Origin: DATLED01 sp046597375
GTDB taxonomy: Bacteria; Actinomycetota; Acidimicrobiia; Acidimicrobiales; CADCTF01
Direction of reading: 5' to 3'
DNA length: 6,693 nucleotides
NCBI GenBank assembly: GCA_046597375.1
Contig: JBKJKM010000016.1
Span: 1-6,693, forward strand
In this document: in pieces, positions 1 through 6,173 of the stretch
Numbering within the stretch: the first letter of the stretch is position 1
Layout: the number at the start of each line of letters is the position of its first letter
The notes under the pieces: generated by a model
Told to the model about the DNA's origin: nothing
What the model saw: the letters and a program-made list of their open reading frames with translations, nothing else
Databases searched by the model: none
Position numbers and translations under genes: made by a program

Positions 1-2
1 CC

Positions 3-482
3 CGCCAGCAGAAGGAGCCCTACCTCTGCATCGCGGACTTCTTCCGCCCGACGGCCAGCGGTGAGGTCGACTACGCCGCGTTCCACATCGTCACCATGGG
101 CGCCCGCGTGTCCGAGATGGCGGCGGCGCTGTTCGAGCAGAACAAGTACCAGGAGTACCTGCTCCTGCACGGCATCGGCGTCGAGATGGCCGAGGCTCTC
201 GCCGAGTACTGGCACCACCGCATCCGCGAGGAGTGGGGCTTCGTCGACGAGGACGGCCCATCGCTCTCGGGGCTCTTCCGCCAGCAGTACCGCGGCGGGC
301 GCTACTCGTGGGGCTACCCGGCCTGCCCCGACCTCGAGGACAACGAGAAGGTCGCGTCACTCTTGGACGCCTCCCGCATCGGCGTCGAGGTGTCGGAGGA
401 GACCTCGTACCAGTACCACCCTGAGCAGACCACGAGCGCCATCATCTGTCACCATCCGCAGGCCAAATACTTCGTCGCGTAG
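3..482 (+). CDS. metH: Cobalamin-dependent methionine synthase MetH, C-terminal part (5' end outside window)
   Basis: MetH transfers a methyl group from 5-methyltetrahydrofolate to homocysteine through methylcobalamin in the cytoplasm. The visible 159 residues belong to the C-terminal activation domain, which binds AdoMet and the flavodoxin-type reductase to rescue oxidised cob(II)alamin. The frame is open from base 3 and reads LCIADFFRP, then FHIVTMG, then an LLHGIGVEMAEALAEYWH helix region. The AdoMet-binding signature RGGRYSWGYPACPD follows, with GYPACP at 312-329, and a C-terminal HPQAKYFVA resembles the HPxxKYxxV end of known MetH proteins. The stop is TAG at 480-482. The internal ATG at 96 is not the start, because conserved sequence continues upstream of it. 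The substrate and B12 domains would lie before the window, so any cobalamin riboswitch is not visible. The gene converges on the membrane protein gene at 574-1446. The family call is very secure. Confidence 0.95.
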   Translation, partial: RQQKEPYLCIADFFRPTASGEVDYAAFHIVTMGARVSEMAAALFEQNKYQEYLLLHGIGVEMAEALAEYWHHRIREEWGFVDEDGPSLSGLFRQQYRGGRYSWGYPACPDLEDNEKVASLLDASRIGVEVSEETSYQYHPEQTTSAIICHHPQAKYFVA

Positions 483-521
483 CTGACGGTCTCGCTCTGC
501 GGCGGGGCGCCTCCCGATCTA

Positions 522-558
522 CGCGCGCTTCGGGGGGTAGGTGGCCCCGAAACGCGCG
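522..558. terminator. Candidate bidirectional terminator hairpin between convergent genes
   Basis: Bases 522-535 pair with 545-558. The stem is CGCGCG, then one C/A mismatch, then TTCGGGG against CCCCGAA, giving 13 matched pairs of 14 around a 9-nt loop. It starts 40 bases after the metH stop and ends 16 bases before the stop of the opposite-strand membrane protein gene, where a shared terminator is expected. There is no T-tract on either side. That fits many high-GC actinobacterial terminators but leaves intrinsic termination unproven. Confidence 0.6.
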
Positions 559-573
559 CAAATCCGGGGTGGG

Positions 574-1446
574 TCAGCCAGACAACACGGCCCTGGCGAC
601 GAGGTCGGTGCCGAAGGCGGTGAGGATGGCGAGGTAGAGGAGGCCGGTGGCGGCCATGACGGCGGAGTAGGCCCGCTCCTTGAGCGCCGCCGTCGTGACG
701 AAGCACAGGACGATCGTCGTGACGGCGCAGGCGACCCAGAACCAGCCGAGGATGCCGCCGTAGCCGTCCTTGATCGAGCCCGACAGCACCGACAGCATTC
801 CTGTGGGCAACAACAACAGCGCCACCTCGAAGGGCCACACCAGCTTGAGCCAACGATTGAGCTCGTGCAGCGGCCCCCGTCCCAGGCCCGGCTGCACGAG
901 ATACCAATGGCCGAGCAACATGGCATCGGAGACGGCCCCCAGGAAGGCGGCGCCGACCACTGTCCGAGCCACCGCCAGGGCGATCGTTCCCATGCCGGCG
1001 CCGTCGGCCGAGTCGGCGAACCCGGCCGCCACCAAGCCCACGACGCCCAGCAGGGGCGCCACCAGGTCGAGGATCGGCGGGAACTCGGCGGCCGCCACCT
1101 CACGCGTCGTCGTCGCCTTGTCGATCCCCGTCATCGACGCCACCCGGTCGGAGCGCCGCTCCTCCCGCTCGCGCTCCCCGGCCACGCCCGCCTTCCGACG
1201 GAGCACCGACACGACCAGCGCAATACCTGACGCCACGACCACACCGACGGCCGCGGCGTCGCGCACCGCGACCGACTCGCCGATGCGTCCGGCAGCGACG
1301 GCCCCGACGGCCAAGACGAGATATACCGCCCGGAGGAGCCACCCGTAGCCGATCCCGACCTGCCGGCGCCTGGTCGTCACCCACAGGAAGAGGAGTCCGC
1401 CCACGGCCCATTGCAACAACACGGTTGCGGCGTCGAGACGGATCAT
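574..1446 (-). CDS. Uncharacterised multi-pass membrane protein
   Basis: I do not recognise a named family. From the ATG at 1446 the protein has 290 residues with about eight hydrophobic segments, near residues 7-24, 36-55, 64-83, 127-145, 154-175, 204-223, 232-252 and 260-280. A strongly charged loop (about 84-120, rich in Arg and Glu) lies between the third and fourth segments, so the protein may be two membrane halves joined by a cytoplasmic linker. A distinctive stretch around residues 177-190 (LLGHWYLVQPGLGR) sits just after a membrane segment. Its His and aromatic residues could be functional, but no cofactor motif is complete. The ATG was chosen because the first membrane helix begins right after it. 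A GTG at 1506 would add 20 polar residues and has a weak GAGAG four bases upstream, so it remains possible. No convincing Shine-Dalgarno precedes the ATG. The gene diverges from the HTH/ABC unit across a 121-bp region. It is clearly coding; its function is unknown. Confidence 0.85.
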   Translation of the reverse strand: MIRLDAATVLLQWAVGGLLFLWVTTRRRQVGIGYGWLLRAVYLVLAVGAVAAGRIGESVAVRDAAAVGVVVASGIALVVSVLRRKAGVAGEREREERRSDRVASMTGIDKATTTREVAAAEFPPILDLVAPLLGVVGLVAAGFADSADGAGMGTIALAVARTVVGAAFLGAVSDAMLLGHWYLVQPGLGRGPLHELNRWLKLVWPFEVALLLLPTGMLSVLSGSIKDGYGGILGWFWVACAVTTIVLCFVTTAALKERAYSAVMAATGLLYLAILTAFGTDLVARAVLSG

Positions 1447-1489
1447 GGCGTCACCACGCTGGCAGCGGGTGCCGCTCCACACGAAATCC

Positions 1490-1521
1490 GAGTTGAATGT
1501 CGACACGCAACTCTCGACATT
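1490..1521. promoter_or_regulatory. Candidate operator: 24-bp dyad plus overlapping inverted repeat
   Basis: Bases 1490-1513 read GAGTTG-N2-TGTCGACA-N2-CAACTC, a dyad in which 10 of 12 base pairs are symmetric about position 1501.5. A second inverted repeat, AATGTCGA (1496-1503) and TCGACATT (1514-1521) with 10 bp between, overlaps it and is centred 7 bp to the right. The element lies between two divergent genes, which is where a dimeric repressor or activator site is expected. The regulator is unknown; the HTH ORF next to it is the obvious but unproven candidate. Confidence 0.55.
1493..1521 (+). promoter_or_regulatory. Possible sigma-70-type promoter for the HTH/ABC unit
   Basis: TTGAAT at 1493-1498 matches four of six bases of the -35 consensus. 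It is followed after exactly 17 bp by GACATT at 1516-1521, which has A, A and T at consensus positions 2, 4 and 6. This would place transcription start near 1528, about 40 bases ahead of the ATG at 1568. Both boxes fall inside the symmetric element at 1490-1521, so a bound protein would block the promoter. The -10 match is weak, so this is a hypothesis. Confidence 0.3.
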
Positions 1522-1567
1522 GCCTCGCAGACTCCGGGTGGATGCGACAGCGCGACGGGAGCCACAG

Positions 1568-1750
1568 ATGGGACGCAGTGACCGGCTCTACGCCCTCGTC
1601 GAGGAGCTCCGCGCCCGATCGCCCCGACTGGTTCTGCGACACGAGTTGGCTCAGCGCCTCGAGGTCGGCGCCCGCACCATCGATGCGGTCGACCAGCAAC
1701 GCCTCGCCCCTCTTCTCCAACGCTCGTGGGAGCTCGCCCGTCCATGTTGA
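1568..1750 (+). CDS. Short HTH protein, truncated WYL/YafY-type transcriptional regulator
   Basis: The ORF has 60 codons. Residues 1-40 (MGRSDRLYALVEELRARS, then the LVLRHELAQRLEVGARTI region) look like the N-terminal HTH domain found at the start of YafY/WYL regulators, which are normally about 300 residues long. After RTI the family normally continues with an ERD-type recognition helix, a wing and the WYL ligand domain. Here the sequence departs from the pattern (DAVDQQRLAPLLQRSW) and stops at 1748-1750. The ATG is preceded by GGGAG at 1557-1561, 6 bases upstream, and the stop overlaps the ATG of the ABC gene at 1744 (ATGTTGA), so it is probably translated and coupled. It is either a decayed regulator kept as a leader ORF or a genuine mini-regulator. 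Without its complete recognition helix and wing, DNA binding is uncertain. Confidence 0.6.
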   Translation: MGRSDRLYALVEELRARSPRLVLRHELAQRLEVGARTIDAVDQQRLAPLLQRSWELARPC

Positions 1751-3552
1751 CCAAACTCCGCAGCTCCGACGAGTGGGCGTTCTTTGCCGCTCTCCCCCGG
1801 GCCAACCGCCCGCTGGCCTACGCCTGGTGGGCGATGCTCGTGCTCCGAGGCGCGCTGCCGGCGGGGTTCGCCGTCGCCACCGGTCTCCTGATCACGGCAA
1901 TACGTGACGGCGAGCCCCTCGGATCGTCGCTCGTCGCCGTCGGTGCCCTCTTCCTCACCCTGCAGGTGCTGTCGCCGCTCCACGCCCAGGCCGGCGCCAA
2001 CCTCGGCGACGACCTCTCCGCCTGGCTCAACGATCGCCTGCTCGTCTCGGCTGTCACCCCGGATGGGATGGGGCACCTCGAGCGGCCAGACCTCGCCGAC
2101 GATCTCACCCTGGCCCGCGACTTCGACCTCGGGATCTCGGGCCCGCCGATGGCCGTGTCGATCGGATTCATCGCCAGCGGCCTCGTGGAGCTCACCGTCG
2201 GCGTCGCCTCCGGGTTCGTGCTCTTCGGCTGGCGGTGGTGGGCGCCGTTCCTGGCCTGGGCGGCGTGGGGTTCGACGCACTGGCTGTTGCGGGAGTCTTC
2301 GGTATGGCGTGACCGCAACACCGACGAGGTGAAGGATGCGCAACGCCACGCCGACTACACGTATCGCCTGGCCGTGGACGCGCCGGCGGCCAAGGAGGTG
2401 CGGCTGTTCGGGCTCGACGACTGGACGGTCGAGCGGTTCGCGACCAATCGCCGGCGACTCGTCGACCTGCGTTGGGAGGCGACTCGGCTTCGCCAACAGC
2501 CCCTCCGGTGGACGATCGCCCTGCTCGTGGCGGCGAACGGCGTCTTGTTCTACGCCCTCGCCCAGGACGCCGCTTCGGGCCGCATCGGGCTCGGTGCTGC
2601 AGTCACCTTTGCCACAGCTGCCATCGGCACGAGCTCACTCGCCTTCGGCGGGCTGAACTGGGCGCTGTCGATGTCCGCCCAGGTGGTTGTGGCTGTGCTG
2701 AAGCTCGAGCGCACCATGGCCGAAGCGGGCGCCGTCGCCGATGGCGCAGGAGCGGCGGACGGGATGCCGGCGGTCGACGTCCGCTTCCGCAACGTCTCGT
2801 TCGCCTACGAATCAAGCACCGATCCCGTCCTCGACGGCCTCGACCTCACCATCGAAGCCGGGACGTCGCTGGCCATCGTCGGCATCAACGGGGCCGGCAA
2901 GACCACGTTGGTCAAGTTGCTCTGTCGCCTGTACGACCCGACTTCCGGCACCATCGAGGTCGACGGCCACGATCTCTGTGGCCTCGAGCTCGACTCGTGG
3001 CGCCAACGAGTCACCGCCGTCTTTCAAGATTTCGTGCGCTACGAGCTCCCCCTCCGCGACAACGTGGCTCCGAGGGGAGCGCCGGACGCCGATGTTCTCG
3101 CCGCCTTGGCCGATGCTGGGGCCGGCGATCTGGCCGAGCTCGACACCATCCTCGCCCGGGGGTACGACGGAGGCACCGAACTGTCAGGCGGACAGTGGCA
3201 GCGGGTGGCGCTGGCCCGAGCACTGTGCGCCGTTCGCCTCGGCGCCGGCCTCGTGATCCTCGACGAGCCGACCGCCCAGCTCGACGTCCGGGGCGAGGCC
3301 GAGATCTTCGACCGCATCCTGGCGGCCACGCGCTCGGTGACGACGGTCCTGATCTCCCACCGGTTCTCGACCGTGCGCCACGCCGATCGGATCTGCGTTC
3401 TCGAGCACGGCAAGGTCGTGGAGCTCGGCACCCACGACGAGCTCATGGAGGCCCGGGGCCGCTACCACACCATGTTCGAGTTGCAGGCGTCACGCTTCGG
3501 CGGGGCCGAGGGCGAAGAGGAGGAGGAGCTCGATGGCAACACCCTCGGTTGA
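1744..3552 (+). CDS. ABC exporter half-transporter 1 (fused permease and ATPase)
   Basis: This is a 602-residue membrane-ATPase fusion, the normal length for a type IV (B-family) ABC half-exporter. Residues 1 to about 320 form the membrane domain, with hydrophobic stretches near 23-50, 58-80, 136-185, 256-274 and 280-318. The ATPase domain is complete: Walker A GINGAGKT at 380-387 (Lys386), Q-loop Gln428, signature LSGGQ at 480-484, Walker B ending LDEPT at 506-510 (Glu508) and switch His539. A motif APAAKEVR at 213-220 recurs in the next gene. The ATG at 1744 overlaps the stop of the preceding HTH ORF, with GGGAG at 1728-1732. A GTG at 1726 would add six residues. The acidic C-terminus (EGEEEEEL) is encoded by the bases that form the ribosome binding site of the downstream gene. 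It probably pairs with the next protein. The substrate is unknown; peptide, lipid and drug export are all possible. Confidence 0.92.
   Translation: MLTKLRSSDEWAFFAALPRANRPLAYAWWAMLVLRGALPAGFAVATGLLITAIRDGEPLGSSLVAVGALFLTLQVLSPLHAQAGANLGDDLSAWLNDRLLVSAVTPDGMGHLERPDLADDLTLARDFDLGISGPPMAVSIGFIASGLVELTVGVASGFVLFGWRWWAPFLAWAAWGSTHWLLRESSVWRDRNTDEVKDAQRHADYTYRLAVDAPAAKEVRLFGLDDWTVERFATNRRRLVDLRWEATRLRQQPLRWTIALLVAANGVLFYALAQDAASGRIGLGAAVTFATAAIGTSSLAFGGLNWALSMSAQVVVAVLKLERTMAEAGAVADGAGAADGMPAVDVRFRNVSFAYESSTDPVLDGLDLTIEAGTSLAIVGINGAGKTTLVKLLCRLYDPTSGTIEVDGHDLCGLELDSWRQRVTAVFQDFVRYELPLRDNVAPRGAPDADVLAALADAGAGDLAELDTILARGYDGGTELSGGQWQRVALARALCAVRLGAGLVILDEPTAQLDVRGEAEIFDRILAATRSVTTVLISHRFSTVRHADRICVLEHGKVVELGTHDELMEARGRYHTMFELQASRFGGAEGEEEEELDGNTLG
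3518..3528 (+). promoter_or_regulatory. Strong ribosome binding site for the second ABC gene
   Basis: A purine run AGGAGGAGGAG ends 4 bases before the ATG at 3533 and lies within the coding sequence of the first ABC gene. It fixes the start of the second gene and accounts for the Glu-rich tail of the first protein. The 20-base overlap of the two genes suggests coupled translation and equal amounts of both subunits. Confidence 0.8.
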
Positions 3553-5338
3553 GCGTGAGTTGCCCGGAGCGCTGACGGCGCTGTGGCGCTCGCTCCGCCT
3601 CGGCTACCGGGCGGAGCCGACACTGCTCGTCGTTGCCGCCGTCACCACCTTTGCGGCCGCCGTGCCCGACGCCCTCTTCGCTCTCGGACTGAAGCTGCTG
3701 GCGACCAGCGTCATCGACGGCGACGACGACGGCATCCTCGTGGCGGCGTTGGTGCTGGCCCTCCTGGCCACCGGCGGCTGGCTGCTCAAGACGGTGAGTG
3801 AGCGGGCCAACCGCAAGTTCGCTGACCGCTCGACCATCGCCATCGAGTCGCACGTCGCTCACCTCCAGGCTTCGGTGGCGACCATCGAGCACCACGAGCG
3901 GCCCGACTACCTCGATCGGCTCTCGGTGCTGCGCGACCAGGTCTTCACCCTCAACCACATCTACAGCGCGCTGTTCACGACGGTCGGCGCCATCTTGCGG
4001 CTGGTCGTGACCATCGGCCTGCTCATGTCGGTGCACCCGGCGCTGGTGCTGCTGGCCGTCGTCGCCGTGCCGACGGTGTGGACGGCGAGTTGGCGTTCCG
4101 GGGTCGAACGGGTCGTCGAGGAGCGGGGCGCGCAGCACTTCCGGCGGGCCCGTCACCTGTTCCTCCTCGGCACCACCGCTCCGGCCGGCAAGGAGGTGCG
4201 GATCGCACGGGTCCAGGACCGTCTTGTCGAAGGTCGGCGCGCGGCCTGGGACGCCCGCTTCCGCCCCATGGTGCGGGCCCGGTGGATCACCGCCGCTTGG
4301 CAGACGGGCAGCTGGGCCGTGTTCGGGGCCGGCTTCGTCGGTGCCATCGTGTTCGTGGCTTCGACCCTCGATCGACCGGCGGGCGAGGTGCTACTCGTCC
4401 TCGCGGCGTCGAGCCGTCTCTCGGCGTACATCGGCCAGACCGTGCAGGAAGCCGACTTCCTCCGTGGCTTCTGGCTCGACGCCTCGCAGCGACTGGCCTG
4501 GCTCGAGAACTTCGCCGCCGCCCACCGGGCAACCGAGGACGGCACGGCCCCCGAGCGACTCACCGAGGGCATCCGGTTCGAGGGCGTCTCGTTCAAATAT
4601 CCGGCCACCGATCGGTTGGTGCTCGAGGACGTCGACGTGCTGTTGCCGGCGGGATCCGTGGTGGCGATCGTCGGCGAGAACGGCGCCGGCAAATCGACGT
4701 TCGTCAAGCTGCTCTGCCGCTTCTACGACCCCACCTCGGGCCGCGTCACCCTCGATGGTGCCGACCTCTCGCGCATCCACCCGGAGGACTGGCGCAAGCG
4801 CCTGACCGGTGCGTTCCAGGACTTCTTCCGCTTCGAGTACCCCGTGCAGCGAACCGTCGGACTCGGCGACCTGCCCCGCATCGACGAGCGTCCGCCCGTG
4901 GCCGCCGCCGTCGAGCGGGCCGGCGCCGACGACGTCGTAGATCGTCTCCGCGACGGGCTCGACACCCAACTCGGCGCGACATGGCACGGCGGCGTCGAGG
5001 TCTCCTTCGGGCAGTGGCAAAAGCTGGCTCTGGCTCGCGGGTTCATGCGCGACGACCCGCTCCTCCTCGTCCTCGACGAGCCGACCGCCGCCCTCGATGC
5101 CGAGACCGAACACGCCCTGTTCGAGCGCTACGCATCGGCCGCCCGCACGCCGGAGGGCATCGCCAGCGGTCGCATCACCGTGCTCGTTTCGCACCGCTTC
5201 TCGACCGTGCGGATGGCCGACCTCATCATCGTGCTCGACGGTTCGCGTGTCGTCGAGGTCGGCAGCCACGAAGACCTGCTCGCTCGCAACGGCCAGTACG
5301 CCGAGCTCTACAACATCCAGGCCAGCTCCTACCGCTAA
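3533..5338 (+). CDS. ABC exporter half-transporter 2 (fused permease and ATPase, atypical signature)
   Basis: This 601-residue protein is a paralogue of the upstream gene product. Hydrophobic segments lie near residues 28-56, 68-86, 146-166, 168-188, 260-277 and 284-302, giving the six expected of a half-exporter. APAGKEVR at 216-223 matches APAAKEVR in the partner, and both carry an ERP motif in the membrane domain (residues 122-124 here). The ATPase has Walker A GENGAGKS at 381-388 (Lys387), Q-loop Gln429, Walker B LDEPT at 514-518 (Glu516) and switch His554. The signature is VSFGQ at 490-494 instead of LSGGQ, with Phe492 replacing the first Gly. I recall SFGQWQK-type signatures in related actinobacterial transporters, so this is likely a subfamily trait and not decay. 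The gene overlaps its partner by 20 bases. Together they most likely form a heterodimeric exporter. The substrate is not evident, since no biosynthetic or precursor gene is adjacent. Confidence 0.92.
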   Translation: MATPSVERELPGALTALWRSLRLGYRAEPTLLVVAAVTTFAAAVPDALFALGLKLLATSVIDGDDDGILVAALVLALLATGGWLLKTVSERANRKFADRSTIAIESHVAHLQASVATIEHHERPDYLDRLSVLRDQVFTLNHIYSALFTTVGAILRLVVTIGLLMSVHPALVLLAVVAVPTVWTASWRSGVERVVEERGAQHFRRARHLFLLGTTAPAGKEVRIARVQDRLVEGRRAAWDARFRPMVRARWITAAWQTGSWAVFGAGFVGAIVFVASTLDRPAGEVLLVLAASSRLSAYIGQTVQEADFLRGFWLDASQRLAWLENFAAAHRATEDGTAPERLTEGIRFEGVSFKYPATDRLVLEDVDVLLPAGSVVAIVGENGAGKSTFVKLLCRFYDPTSGRVTLDGADLSRIHPEDWRKRLTGAFQDFFRFEYPVQRTVGLGDLPRIDERPPVAAAVERAGADDVVDRLRDGLDTQLGATWHGGVEVSFGQWQKLALARGFMRDDPLLLVLDEPTAALDAETEHALFERYASAARTPEGIASGRITVLVSHRFSTVRMADLIIVLDGSRVVEVGSHEDLLARNGQYAELYNIQASSYR

Positions 5339-5357
5339 CAACCTCGAGGGCTGCTGG

Positions 5358-5420
5358 GGGCGCCGGCCACGGGGGTTTTGAGGCGCCCGTCGGGCGGATC
5401 CGCCCACTGACATCTCAAAA
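5358..5420. terminator. Inverted repeats in a convergent gap, possible shared terminator
   Basis: The gap between the second ABC gene and the opposite-strand dehydrogenase holds three nested or neighbouring inverted repeats. GGGCGCC (5358-5364) pairs with GGCGCCC (5382-5388) across 17 bases. A perfect 14-bp palindrome, GGGCGGATCCGCCC, occupies 5392-5405. TTTTGAG (5376-5382) pairs with CTCAAAA (5414-5420) around the palindrome. The position between two converging stops argues for termination. No run of T follows a stem in either direction, and the first and third repeats compete for base 5382. Confidence 0.45.
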
Positions 5421-5435
5421 GCCGGTCGGCGATCG

Positions 5436-6173
5436 CTACAGGAGGCCGACCACGCCGGCGCCGTCGACCTGCAGGGCGGTGCCGCTGACGAAGCGGGCCG
5501 GCTCGGAGCAGAGAAAGGCCACGACGCGGCCGAAGTCGGCGGGGTCGCCAAGGCGGCCGGAGAACGAACCACTGGCGACGAGCGCCTTCATGCGGTCGGT
5601 GTCGTGCGAGCCGGGACAGGCCAGGTTGACCGTGATGCCGTCATCGAAAAGATCCTGCGCTGCGGTCTTGGCCCACGCCCACAAGCCGGTGCGAGCGACG
5701 TTCGACATCGCCAGCGTCGGGATGGGCTGCTTGATCGACGACGACGTGATGAAGCAGATACGGCCCCATCCCTTGGAGCGCATATGGGGCACGGCTTCAC
5801 GCGCCAGTCGCACGCTCGTCGTCAGGTTGGCGTTGATGGCGGCGGCGATGGCCTCGTCGGTCGCGTCGAGAGCCCGACCGGGTGGCGGTCCGCCGGCATT
5901 GCCGACGACGATGTCGATGCCGCCGAAGTGCTCGACGGTCGAGGCGACGAGGCGGGCGGGCGCCTCCGGCTCGGTCACGTCGTCGACGATGGCGAGGACG
6001 TCGCCGCCGCCGGCCTCCTCGATGTCGGCGGCGGCCAGCGACAGCGCCTCCTCACCACGGGCACAGATCACGACCTTGCAGCCCTCGCTTGCGAGAGCGA
6101 TGGCCGAGGCGCGCCCGAGCCCCTTCGATGAGGCGGTGACGAGGGCGACGCGACCTTCGATGCCGAGATCCAT
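5436..6173 (-). CDS. Atypical short-chain dehydrogenase/reductase (SDR), FabG-like
   Basis: This 245-residue protein has the Rossmann fold of the classical SDR family, which are NAD(P)-dependent oxidoreductases of the cytoplasm. The cofactor loop reads TASSKGLG at 13-20, where TGxxxGxG is usual, so the first Gly is Ala14. NAGG is at 92-95 and SSS at 144-146. At the active site, 13 residues after Ser144, the expected YxxxK is replaced by Ser157 and Arg161 (SNVAR). A known FabG-like SDR subgroup has this imperfect cofactor motif and lacks the catalytic tetrad, with SNxxR in place of YxxxK, so this is a subgroup feature and not mutation here. The C-terminal VSGTALQVDGAG is typical of SDRs. The start is well supported: GGAGG lies 5 bases upstream of the ATG, and the ATG directly follows the stop of the M24 peptidase gene. 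The substrate is unknown, and catalysis by the usual mechanism is doubtful. Confidence 0.92.
   Translation of the reverse strand: MDLGIEGRVALVTASSKGLGRASAIALASEGCKVVICARGEEALSLAAADIEEAGGGDVLAIVDDVTEPEAPARLVASTVEHFGGIDIVVGNAGGPPPGRALDATDEAIAAAINANLTTSVRLAREAVPHMRSKGWGRICFITSSSIKQPIPTLAMSNVARTGLWAWAKTAAQDLFDDGITVNLACPGSHDTDRMKALVASGSFSGRLGDPADFGRVVAFLCSEPARFVSGTALQVDGAGVVGLL

Noticed and set aside
1490..1521. RNA pseudoknot made by the two interleaved repeats
   Set aside because: The pairing order fits an H-type pseudoknot, but the two crossing loops would have zero bases, which is sterically implausible. A DNA operator is the simpler reading.
1445..1567. N-terminal extension of the HTH ORF back to the ATG at 1445
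   Set aside because: The extra 41 residues do not resemble the regulator family. They would run through the operator-like region, and the ATG at 1568 has both a ribosome binding site and the family-typical MGRSDRL start.
1651..2496. Open frame of 281 codons on the - strand within the first ABC gene
   Set aside because: It is antisense to a gene with clear conserved motifs, and its own product is biased and shows no recognisable domain.
1744..5338. Bacteriocin or lanthipeptide export cluster
   Set aside because: No precursor peptide, modification enzyme or protease domain is visible next to the transporters, so a natural-product assignment has no support here.
4391..5572. Open frame of 393 codons on the - strand
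   Set aside because: It overlaps the ATPase domain of the second ABC gene, where Walker A, Walker B and the switch His establish the true frame on the other strand.
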